Assembly: GCF_000813005.1 (NCBI RefSeq)
Contig: NZ_JSYP01000003.1
Span: forward strand, 274,091 to 338,090
From: Flavobacterium sp. KMS
GTDB lineage: Bacteria; Bacteroidota; Bacteroidia; Flavobacteriales; Flavobacteriaceae
DNA: 64,000 nt
Reading direction: 5' to 3'
Below, piece by piece: positions 23,840 to 32,802 of this stretch. The notes under the pieces were generated by a model, which ran no database searches, had not been told where the DNA came from, and saw only the letters and a list, made by a program, of their open reading frames with translations. Within the stretch, counting starts at the first letter, position 1. Each line of letters starts with the position of its first letter. Position numbers and translations under genes: made by a program.

Positions 23840-26800
23840 TTATTTTTTTCTAACTCTTTTTAAGACATCTGTATACAGTTCTCTACTTACTCTTACTCCG
23901 TTTTTATACGAAACCATATAACCTAGTTCATTGGCAGAATGTTGAATTGATTCAATTCCTGCTATTTTGTATTTATCACTTTTTAGTTTTACAAATCTAT
24001 AAAATCCTTCAGCTCCTACTACTCTCATTTTTGGGTGTGCTTTAGAAATTATTTGTGCCAAATTAATCCCATTCCTATCATTAGTTGCACCAGAGTTACA
24101 TGAAAATAAAAAAAGAACAGTTCCTGCTTTGTCTTTGGCATTGACCCAATTTGGGCTCATTTTTTCCATCATAGCCTCAAATGCTTTTAAAGTAGTAATA
24201 TTGCCGCCATTTATATAGTCAGCCATGAGACCTGGTGCACCATGCGTCCAAACACTAAATACTCCATCTCCATCATTATATTTCCTAGTATTTACAACAC
24301 TATTAAAAACATCACCTTTAAATGCAGTGAATAGATTAACCGGTGGCTCACTATCATTATTTACTGTTTCATCACTTTTATTTTCGCTCTCATTACTGCC
24401 CATACCTTCACTAGATGAAATAGTTTTGTCATTTTCATTATCCTCTCCTTTATTATTACTACTTTCAGTTTTGTATTGATCACTCCAGTGTCCTCCATTT
24501 TTATTCAAAAATTTACTTTTAAAAAAAGTACTTGCTTCCATCCCGTCTGGGTCTATGAAAAATACAGGATTATTAAGAGCGTATGTGTATGGTGAAAAAC
24601 GTCTTGATGTCTCTGATAATGGATCAATATTCATCCAACGTCCCAAAGTAGGGTCATAATTTCTTGCACCATAATCGTACATGTTCAGTCCCAGTTCATC
24701 TTGTAGCTCTTTACCGTTGTACTTATATTTGTAATTCGACTGGTTATCTTCTGCATTATATCCTTGATGTTTTAAACCAAACGGATAATAATTATTTTCT
24801 TCAAAAATCTCAAGAACGTTTGCAGCATTTTTTTTGTAACTAACACGAACATTTCCTAAATGATCCGTATAATTAAATACATAATTGTAATTATTCGTTC
24901 CATTTACAAACGTATTATTTACATACCCCTCTGCCGTTGGGAAAAATTGCAACGTAGGTGTAGATGGAATTTCTTGATTTACCGACTGGCCTCTTAACGC
25001 ATTATTCCTATTGTTTTCTATAGGTGGAGGATCTGTACCATCAATAGGAGGATCTTTAGGGCCTTGTGGATCTTCAGGTACAGGAAGATCTCCACCACCT
25101 TGGTTTTCTCTATAGTAGTACTGGAACCCTCCCAAATAATTGGTGTAGGTATTAATCGTTCCTTCTGTTATAATTTTTTCTATCTTTTGACCTGCTGCGT
25201 TGTAAATATAAGTAATTGAATTTCCAGCTCCAAAAGTTATTTGAGTTGGCAAATTAAGATGATTATAGTGTATTTCGGTAATATTTTTGTTTTCATCTGT
25301 GATCAAATTACCGTTAGCATCATAGCTATAATCGTCTGAACTGTCATTATATCCATTACTATCATCCTTAAATCCTTGCGGAGAATTAGAGGTATCGCTT
25401 ACTTTCATCAACTGGTTTGAGCTATCTGAATAAAAATATCCTAAATTATCCATGTCTCCAACATAAGGATTACTTAATACCCCAGCCATGAACTTACGCT
25501 GTAGTCGGATAATATTTCCGTTTTTATCGTAATCCAGATTCTCTCCAAAATAATTCTTGTTATCTGTAAGATTTGGAGTTTGATAGGTAGCATCTTTCAA
25601 ACGGTTCAATTGGTCGTATTTATATCCATACCCTCGTGTAACACCAGTAATATCATTTCCAGTTATCCAGGAAGTTTCTGCGATATTACCGTTATATAGT
25701 TTTTGGGTAGCTCCTGCATCCCAATCAACTTTATTATAATTAATCTTAAAAGCAAATAAATCCTTTGGATCAGTATCTTGCTGTAGATTATCTGTTTTAT
25801 TTATTCCAGTTAACCAGCCTCTTATGTTATAACTATAATCAATTTTTTGAAGAGGATTTCCAGTGCTTTCGCCTACCTTTTTAGCTTTAAGTTGTCCTAA
25901 CACATCATAAATATTTTCGGCAAGAAGTTGCATTACCCCTCCGTTAATTTGGTGTGTATGGGTAAGTAGGAGACTTTGTGCTGAATAAGTAAATTCTTCT
26001 CTTACCGTAAGCTCTACGTCTCCTGTTGCACGCCTATGTTTGGTTGTTGTATACAACAGTTTTCCTGAAAAATCTAGTTTGCTATCAATACCCGTATATC
26101 CGCCTAAATAGTTTTGAGAATAACTGCGTATCGTTCTTGCTTTACTATCATAAAAAGTGCTTGTAGTTTCTCCCGAAATCACAAAAGCTGATCTAAGTAC
26201 TCGTATCCATCTACCTGTTGCCAACCCTTTAGCATTAGCCAAAACAGCTTGTCCTTCGATAGTTGTAGCTATAGTCGAAACATTAGGATACTCATAATTG
26301 TCATAATAGTTTACTGTAAGTAACTTAAAACTAGTTGGTGCTATAAGATTACTGTAATTGGCAGCAATTCCGTCAATCATACCCGATGTTTGTTTGGTTT
26401 CGAATAATTTTATTGCTGTATTTTGTGCATCTTGCATGTTTTTTCTGCTCGAACTATTTGAGGTAGAATTTAACCAGCCAGTATAAATTGGTCTGCTAAA
26501 AGCATCATATTTAGTTATTAACCAACCTATTGTTGTTTCTCCTTTAAAGGGAGAATTTGCAGGTCCAGTAGCCACAGGACGATCCAATTTATCGTACACA
26601 ATAAACTCCCATTGCTTTCCTGGTAGTTTCTTCTCGACCAAACGGTTGCGATAATCGTATTTGTACTGGTAACATAACCCTTTTAAAACTTCGTCACTTA
26701 TAGCTCCATCAGCTTTTGGAGGAATTACATAGGTTAGATTCCCGTAATCATCATATACATAATAGGTATCGTATTTTTGTTGTGATTCGTAGCTTCTCTT

Positions 26801-29518
26801 TAAAATTACCTTGCCTTCTCTATCTTTAAATTCTACTGTGCTTCCTGCTGTTTCGGTTGGATTTGCCGAAGTGTTCTCATCGTAAGTTACCATTTTAGAT
26901 AACTCATTAGCATCGTAAAATAACCCATTATCCGAAAAGGAAATATCAAATATTCCCGCCGAAGCATTCCAGCTTGTAGTTGCTGTATATAATTTTACTT
27001 CACTACCTGAATTAGTTTGGTAATCCAATTTAATTTCATGACCTCCGCCCATAGCCCAGTCCGTTCCAGGAGCAGCTTGTTTTAGAACTCTGCTAAGAGG
27101 AGATGATTCTAATTCCTTTACAGAAAAAGGATTTGCTGTATTTTCATATTTTTCTGTATTATAAAAATTAATAGTATTTACATCAGCATTTGCTTCATAA
27201 GCCATATTAGTTGATGTTGCTTCATAAGGCAAGTATTCCTTCGTTTGTCGGCCAAAATCATCATAGCCAATATGTGTTATAATATCTTTACCCAAATTAG
27301 ATTGCTGATTAGCAATTTGTTGTATTGGTCTGCCTAATCCATCAAAATAAGTAATACTAGTTTGAGCTTGATTAGGTGATGGATTCGATAAAACAGTTTT
27401 AACTGGCTCTTTGTAATTTGTCGTTATGACATAATTATGATCTGATGAAGGATTTTTAATACTAGAACAATCTGGATCTGAGCCATAAAGCAATGGACAA
27501 TTATCAGAGTAATTATCTACATAATTCCCAGCCGGTTTGGTACATTGTTGCACAAAATTAGAAGGATCTCCCAAGCCATCAACTTCGTTATCTGCATACC
27601 ATTTTGTATTGGGATTTATAAGTATAGCTCTATCATCGCAATCTGAAGCATTGGCTACATAACCTGTAGGCTGAATACTGTAATACAGGCTTACATTTGG
27701 ATTCCCAAAAGTATCTTTATCAAAATCTTCATAAAAAGTTTGTGGAGGAATATTAGTAATATTTCCGGTTCTATCGTTATAGTCTGAATTATTCGTTACA
27801 TATCCTACAGGCTGAATACTGTAATACAAACTTACATTTGGATTCCCGAAAGTATCTTTATCGAAATCCTCATAAAATGTTTGTGGAGCGATGTTGGTAA
27901 TAAACTCTGTTCTATCATCATAGTCAGAATTATTGGTTACATATCCTGTAGGCTGAATACTGTAATACAAACTTACATTTGGATTCCCAAAAGTATCTTT
28001 ATCAAAATCCTCATAAAAAGTTTGTGGAGCTATATTGATAATATTACCTGTTCTATCATCATAGTCTGAATTATTAGTAACATACCCATCAGGTTGAACA
28101 CTACATCTAACACTCACATTCAGATTCCCAAAAGTATCTTTATCAAAATCTTCATAAAAAGTTTGCGGAGGAATATTAGTAATACACCCTGACTCATCAT
28201 CATAATCACTGGCATTATCTACATAATTAGCAGGTGGGATACATCTATCTAGCGTAGTTGTACTTCGTCCATAAGTATCCCCATCTTTGTCATAGTACCA
28301 AGTTCTAACATACTTATATGACGGGTTATAATCATCACAATCGTCGAAATTTTGAACATACCTGTCTGGTTTTGTACAACTTTGGATAAATACAGAAGCA
28401 TCACCAGCTCCGTCTCCATCATTATCAAAATACCAAATATTATTAGGATGTATTGTTACATTGCCATCATCACAATCTCCAAACTTATCAGTATACCCCT
28501 CAGGTCTTGTACAATTCAATACAAAATTAGCAGTCACACCAAATCCATCACCATCCACATCACGATACCATATTGTATATTTATCTATTTCTGGATTATC
28601 ATCATCACAATCGCCTCCTCTTCTTACATATTTACGAGGTGCAGCACATCCTTTAACTGTTATATTATCGTTTCCGCCACCATCGCCATCGTAATCATAA
28701 TACCAAACCGTATCAGGATTTAGATCTGTAGCTGCATCGTTACAATCAGTATCATTATCTACATAATCTGTAGGTTGGGTGCAGCTTACTACCGTTACTG
28801 CGCGATTTCCAAAACCATCATGATCTCCATCAAAATACCAAACCGTCTTAGGATTTATTAATTTTTCTCTATCATTACAATCCAGATTATTGGTTACGTA
28901 ACCATCAGGCATTACACTACAGTATATTGTCTCGATTGTACTACCATAAGTATCTTTATCAAAATCTCTGTAAAAAGTCTGTGGTGTAATATTGGTAATC
29001 GCTCCATTACCATCATCAAGATCCCATGGATTTAATACATAATCTGCTGGCTGTAAACAACTGGTTGTAGTAATAGAATGGTTTCCAAAACTATCATGAT
29101 CGCCATCAAAATACCAAACCGTCGTAGGCTTAATCGCACCATTATTATCATTACAATCTTGATTATTGGTTACATAGCCAGGTGGTTGTAAAGTATAAAA
29201 CACACTGGAATTGGGATTCCCGTAAGTATCACCATCTATATCCTCATAGAAATATTGGGTAGGAGGCCTATTGGTAATATACTGATTGTTATCATCTAAA
29301 TCGTCACCCTCCGATACATATCCCTCCATTGGTTCTGTACTCATATAATATTTGGCTGGATTCCCAAATCCATCTCCATCAACATCTCTATACATTTTAA
29401 CAGGACGGTCACCACCTCCACCTCCACCAGGAGGGGCAGCTTTAAGGATTTTAGCCTGTCCATATCCTAATGAAACTATTAAGAATAGTAGTAAGAAACT
29501 GTATATATATTTTTTCAT
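23840..29518 (-). CDS. Rhs protein with MopE-like repeats and caspase-like C-terminal domain
   Basis: About 1892 aa from ATG at 29518 (MKKYIYSFLLLFLIVSLGYG; a start three codons earlier also exists, numbering below uses that 1895-aa form). After the signal peptide comes a Gly-rich linker, then 14 MopE-like repeats (about residues 40-680), each like WYFDGDHDGFGN ... C-x-x-P-x-Y-V ... DCND, rich in Asp and calcium/metal-binding in type. YD/Rhs repeats follow, with the Rhs core (DHLGNVRVSYKK, YPFGLKHQGYN, YNGKELQDELGLNMYDYGAR, LGRWMNIDPL, DPDGM). The C-terminal 140 residues are not Rhs: VWTHGAPG (His1762) and LFLFSCNSGA (Cys1810) give the His...Cys pattern of clan CD caspase-like peptidases. A secreted effector is likely; toxicity is inferred. 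Confidence 0.85.
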   Translation of the reverse strand: MKKYIYSFLLLFLIVSLGYGQAKILKAAPPGGGGGGDRPVKMYRDVDGDGFGNPAKYYMSTEPMEGYVSEGDDLDDNNQYITNRPPTQYFYEDIDGDTYGNPNSSVFYTLQPPGYVTNNQDCNDNNGAIKPTTVWYFDGDHDSFGNHSITTTSCLQPADYVLNPWDLDDGNGAITNITPQTFYRDFDKDTYGSTIETIYCSVMPDGYVTNNLDCNDREKLINPKTVWYFDGDHDGFGNRAVTVVSCTQPTDYVDNDTDCNDAATDLNPDTVWYYDYDGDGGGNDNITVKGCAAPRKYVRRGGDCDDDNPEIDKYTIWYRDVDGDGFGVTANFVLNCTRPEGYTDKFGDCDDGNVTIHPNNIWYFDNDGDGAGDASVFIQSCTKPDRYVQNFDDCDDYNPSYKYVRTWYYDKDGDTYGRSTTTLDRCIPPANYVDNASDYDDESGCITNIPPQTFYEDFDKDTFGNLNVSVRCSVQPDGYVTNNSDYDDRTGNIINIAPQTFYEDFDKDTFGNPNVSLYYSIQPTGYVTNNSDYDDRTEFITNIAPQTFYEDFDKDTFGNPNVSLYYSIQPVGYVTNNSDYNDRTGNITNIPPQTFYEDFDKDTFGNPNVSLYYSIQPTGYVANASDCDDRAILINPNTKWYADNEVDGLGDPSNFVQQCTKPAGNYVDNYSDNCPLLYGSDPDCSSIKNPSSDHNYVITTNYKEPVKTVLSNPSPNQAQTSITYFDGLGRPIQQIANQQSNLGKDIITHIGYDDFGRQTKEYLPYEATSTNMAYEANADVNTINFYNTEKYENTANPFSVKELESSPLSRVLKQAAPGTDWAMGGGHEIKLDYQTNSGSEVKLYTATTSWNASAGIFDISFSDNGLFYDANELSKMVTYDENTSANPTETAGSTVEFKDREGKVILKRSYESQQKYDTYYVYDDYGNLTYVIPPKADGAISDEVLKGLCYQYKYDYRNRLVEKKLPGKQWEFIVYDKLDRPVATGPANSPFKGETTIGWLITKYDAFSRPIYTGWLNSTSNSSSRKNMQDAQNTAIKLFETKQTSGMIDGIAANYSNLIAPTSFKLLTVNYYDNYEYPNVSTIATTIEGQAVLANAKGLATGRWIRVLRSAFVISGETTSTFYDSKARTIRSYSQNYLGGYTGIDSKLDFSGKLLYTTTKHRRATGDVELTVREEFTYSAQSLLLTHTHQINGGVMQLLAENIYDVLGQLKAKKVGESTGNPLQKIDYSYNIRGWLTGINKTDNLQQDTDPKDLFAFKINYNKVDWDAGATQKLYNGNIAETSWITGNDITGVTRGYGYKYDQLNRLKDATYQTPNLTDNKNYFGENLDYDKNGNIIRLQRKFMAGVLSNPYVGDMDNLGYFYSDSSNQLMKVSDTSNSPQGFKDDSNGYNDSSDDYSYDANGNLITDENKNITEIHYNHLNLPTQITFGAGNSITYIYNAAGQKIEKIITEGTINTYTNYLGGFQYYYRENQGGGDLPVPEDPQGPKDPPIDGTDPPPIENNRNNALRGQSVNQEIPSTPTLQFFPTAEGYVNNTFVNGTNNYNYVFNYTDHLGNVRVSYKKNAANVLEIFEENNYYPFGLKHQGYNAEDNQSNYKYKYNGKELQDELGLNMYDYGARNYDPTLGRWMNIDPLSETSRRFSPYTYALNNPVFFIDPDGMEASTFFKSKFLNKNGGHWSDQYKTESSNNKGEDNENDKTISSSEGMGSNESENKSDETVNNDSEPPVNLFTAFKGDVFNSVVNTRKYNDGDGVFSVWTHGAPGLMADYINGGNITTLKAFEAMMEKMSPNWVNAKDKAGTVLFLFSCNSGATNDRNGINLAQIISKAHPKMRVVGAEGFYRFVKLKSDKYKIAGIESIQHSANELGYMVSYKNGVRVSRELYTDVLKRVRKK
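27650..28215 (-). repeat. Near-identical 141-bp tandem repeats inside the Rhs gene
   Basis: Four units with a 141-base period (for example CCTGTAGGCTGAATACTG at about 27663 and 27945, CCTACAGGCTGAATACTG at 27804) encode MopE-like repeats such as TFYEDFDKDTFGNPNVSLYY. They are much more alike than the other repeats of the protein, which points to recent expansion; repeat number may vary between strains. Confidence 0.85.
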
Positions 29519-29528
29519 CGTTCTCATA

Positions 29529-32500
29529 CTAGTTTTTATAATGATATTGGTTTTCTGATAAAATGTTTCCCTGACTGTCTTTTACTACTTTCAAACGATT
29601 AAATTCGTCATATTCATAATAGGTAGTTAAGCCTTTAGGATCTGTTACAGTACTTACTCCTATTAATGGTTTATAAGTATATGTTGTAATCATTGCATTG
29701 GGTAAGTTATTCCTAAATGTATTTTCGTTTGTTGCGTACGCCGCACTTGCCTGATCGTAAGTTGCATTTTCAACCTTAGCAATGGGTTTTGTCTTATTAT
29801 ATCCCCAAATAATTGTTACTGGTGTACCACTCTCTAAAGTATACTGAAGAATATTACCTGCATCATCATATTTATCATATGTAATTTTTCTTTCTAAAGA
29901 ATTTGCTGTAGAAAGTGAATTAGGGAATTTGGCAGCATAGATAAACTTTGGCAACAATAAATTACCCGTTGAGGCATCCTTTGCATATTCTGTTTTTTGC
30001 TCGGATTGTTTTGTACCACCTCTAAAAGTTTCTGTTTTCAGTGGGGTATCAATTCTATTATTTGTAATCATTTCAGAAACAAAAGGTTCTGTAGTTAAAT
30101 CCTGAGGATAGTAATACTTGGTTTCCAAAGTTTCTTTTAACGAGGATTTGGTACTTTGCGAAGTTAGCTGAAGATGTACAGGATTATTATATCCATAATT
30201 TGTTGTAGTTTCTATTGGATTTAATCCTTTAAGATCATACGTTTTAGATATGGAAGATTCCAAATAGAACCAGTATGCTATTGTTTTATATTCTGCGATA
30301 CTCAAATTATCAACAGAATTTACAGTTGCGCAGAGTTCTTCAAAATCTTTTCTTACAGTATATCCTTTTATCTCCTTGTTATAAGAAGCATCTAACTTGT
30401 ACTTATTTTCCTTCTCGGTTACAACTATAAATGGAGCACCTCCAATTTTTTTCTGAAATACCTGTGATTTTATTTCCAAGCCGTTATCCCATCCAGTATT
30501 AGTAAGCGGCGCGCTTTTAAGTTCGCTTCCTAAAATAGGATTACTAAAATAGTCTCTATGAATAATAAATTCTTTCATTTCTCCTCCATTTTCAAAAGCA
30601 TCTCCTCCTTCACTAACAGTTACGTACTTATAAAAACAATTACTACTACCGGTATCAAATAAAGAAATCAAACTACTAGAGCTAATTGTAAGATTACTAT
30701 TATCTACAAAAGAACATGCTACTCCCATTTGTCCATCTGATACTGGACACTTAGTCCTTTGAGTGGATATATCTGCATAAAAAGGAGTTTTCCCTCTATC
30801 TCCCGAAGAATGATTGATATCATCTTTATTGGCATAATAATATCTTTTATAATTTGCCTTAGCCAATGGTTCTGAAAAATCTTTAGTAGCTTTAATTCGT
30901 ACGCCTCCTGTTTCTATATTTGTATTTGTCGTTACTGAGGCGGTAGCGTAATAGGTAATATTTACCCATGCTGAAGCTTTGATTCCGTTTTTAGAAAGAT
31001 GAAGTGTATATGTCTTACCCGCTTTTGCATCAAAATAAAATTTATTGTCTACAACATGATGATCTCCATTACTGGCAGTTATAAAAACAAAACCATCATC
31101 ATGAAAAAAATCACCAAACTGAGAATCTTCATAAAATCTAGGGCAATCTTCTGAAGGATCTGCACAGGTTATTTGCATTGCTGCACTATAATGTCCTGTA
31201 TTGCCAGAGCCTGGTATTGGGTTACCATTCTGATCCAAAAGAGGTTCTTGTTCACCTGCATAAACAACACTACCCATAAGCTCAATTTTTTGATCAGTAG
31301 GTGAAGTAATGTTTATAGTTTTTGCTTCATGGTTTGTTTCTGTTTTGTCTTTTTCTAAGATTAGTGTAGTTTTTTTAGGATAAGTTGTTTTCTCTCCCCA
31401 ATAAGTATTACTCTCATAATCAAATTCGGTATATCCTTTGGTAGGATAAATAATTTTATTTAACAATCCTATTTTAGTAAAATTCCCATCAGGCTCTTTA
31501 TCAGCTCCATAGTAGTCTATATCATCTAAGCCTAAACCAAAATCCTTTATATTTTTAGGCACTAAATTAATATTATCCTTACCATTATAATACCCCCAAT
31601 GATCCTGGCTTGTAGAGAGTCTTCTAGGGAAACCAGACTGGTTTAGATATTCGAAAGCGTATTTTTTACTTGGATCGTTAAACGTGATATTTTGCAAAAA
31701 AACACGTTGGTTAGATGTTTTTAAATAATTGAAACTTATTTTTTCAATCACAAGCCCATCGGCATTATATTGCGTAATGGTTTCGATTTTGCTATTCCCA
31801 TCGACTTCCTCATTAATCCCCGAAGCAGTATAAGCAAAAGTTACATAGCCATCACTACTATTATTACTGCTTATTTTGCTTACTCGTTTCCCAATAACTT
31901 TCATATTAAACGATATAATACCACTAAGGGCTGGAGCATTACTGTATGGAGAATTACCCTCGCAACTTCTTTGCGTTCTTGGATACGACATAGAAAGTGT
32001 TTGAGAATTTGAAGCAGTATAATCCATATTGGCTCCATCGTAGGTTAGATAAATTTCGGATCCGTTTGGGTGTACCATCTTGCTTAAATACCATGCCGTT
32101 ACACTGGCACTTATTACTGAGTGTCCCTCCCCCTGACTTCTAAAAGCTGTTGTTTCTTTTTCGGTAAAATAATATTTAACACCATTAGTAGTAGTCAATA
32201 AAAAATCGGCATTATTAGTGATTCTTTCTATTTTAATTTTTTGGTTATTTATTAAAACCGGTATATTATTTTTATCATATATAAATTTTCCCGAGTTGCC
32301 ATTAAAATTAAAAGAATATATATCTCTTTCTGAATCAGCATTGCCTTGCGCAGCTGCTTTATAAAACGCTACTCTTTCAGCATTGGTAGCATTAGGCATA
32401 TCATCTGGTGGGTAAATCATTGTTTGCAAATCATCTGATTTATCTCTTACGGTTCGGGTAATAACTCCTCCAAAATTAAGATTCCAACCCAATCCCACAT

Positions 32501-32792
32501 TCGAAGCAACTTCATCTACCTTAATTCCGTTAGAGCCATAAAAAAGTGACATAGGAGATTCTAAATCTTTAGTTTTAAAACTTATTAATGGAACTGAAAT
32601 ATTTGCCGCTCCTGTAAACATTCCAACAGGAACGTTACCATATTTACCTAATTCTCCAGCTATAGGTGATGGTGGTGTTATATTAGGCATGAATTTACTA
32701 TCATCTGACTGTGCAACACTATGCAAGGTTGTAAAAACGAGCAACAAGAAAAATATATGTTTAATCCTGTTGGTGGTATGTATTGTATTCAT
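29529..32792 (-). CDS. Large YD-repeat/SpvB-like secreted protein, Rhs partner
   Basis: 1087 aa, signal peptide ending HSVAQ (RIKHIFFLLLVFTTLHSVAQ). The N-terminal segment (ITPPSPIAGELGKYGNVPVG, then GAANISVPLISFKTKDLE, GLGWNLNFGGVITRTVRD) is the typical start of Bacteroidota YD-repeat proteins and resembles the SpvB/TcaC type. The middle is long and beta-rich with several Cys. The C-terminus has YD motifs (TYYEYDEFNRLKVVKDSQGN). It ends one base before the MopE-Rhs gene, so the pair is co-translated, and it may form the shell or the partner of the effector. No toxin domain is seen. Confidence 0.8.
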   Translation of the reverse strand: MNTIHTTNRIKHIFFLLLVFTTLHSVAQSDDSKFMPNITPPSPIAGELGKYGNVPVGMFTGAANISVPLISFKTKDLESPMSLFYGSNGIKVDEVASNVGLGWNLNFGGVITRTVRDKSDDLQTMIYPPDDMPNATNAERVAFYKAAAQGNADSERDIYSFNFNGNSGKFIYDKNNIPVLINNQKIKIERITNNADFLLTTTNGVKYYFTEKETTAFRSQGEGHSVISASVTAWYLSKMVHPNGSEIYLTYDGANMDYTASNSQTLSMSYPRTQRSCEGNSPYSNAPALSGIISFNMKVIGKRVSKISSNNSSDGYVTFAYTASGINEEVDGNSKIETITQYNADGLVIEKISFNYLKTSNQRVFLQNITFNDPSKKYAFEYLNQSGFPRRLSTSQDHWGYYNGKDNINLVPKNIKDFGLGLDDIDYYGADKEPDGNFTKIGLLNKIIYPTKGYTEFDYESNTYWGEKTTYPKKTTLILEKDKTETNHEAKTINITSPTDQKIELMGSVVYAGEQEPLLDQNGNPIPGSGNTGHYSAAMQITCADPSEDCPRFYEDSQFGDFFHDDGFVFITASNGDHHVVDNKFYFDAKAGKTYTLHLSKNGIKASAWVNITYYATASVTTNTNIETGGVRIKATKDFSEPLAKANYKRYYYANKDDINHSSGDRGKTPFYADISTQRTKCPVSDGQMGVACSFVDNSNLTISSSSLISLFDTGSSNCFYKYVTVSEGGDAFENGGEMKEFIIHRDYFSNPILGSELKSAPLTNTGWDNGLEIKSQVFQKKIGGAPFIVVTEKENKYKLDASYNKEIKGYTVRKDFEELCATVNSVDNLSIAEYKTIAYWFYLESSISKTYDLKGLNPIETTTNYGYNNPVHLQLTSQSTKSSLKETLETKYYYPQDLTTEPFVSEMITNNRIDTPLKTETFRGGTKQSEQKTEYAKDASTGNLLLPKFIYAAKFPNSLSTANSLERKITYDKYDDAGNILQYTLESGTPVTIIWGYNKTKPIAKVENATYDQASAAYATNENTFRNNLPNAMITTYTYKPLIGVSTVTDPKGLTTYYEYDEFNRLKVVKDSQGNILSENQYHYKN

Positions 32793-32802
32793 TATAATTC
32801 TT

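Noticed and set aside
27650..28215. CRISPR-like array of regular repeats
   Set aside because: The 141-base units are in frame and encode MopE-like protein repeats; there are no unique spacers.
27881..28723. Plus-strand ORFs opposite the Rhs gene
   Set aside because: They are shadows of the repeated coding sequence, with Ile/Ser-rich translations and no start context.
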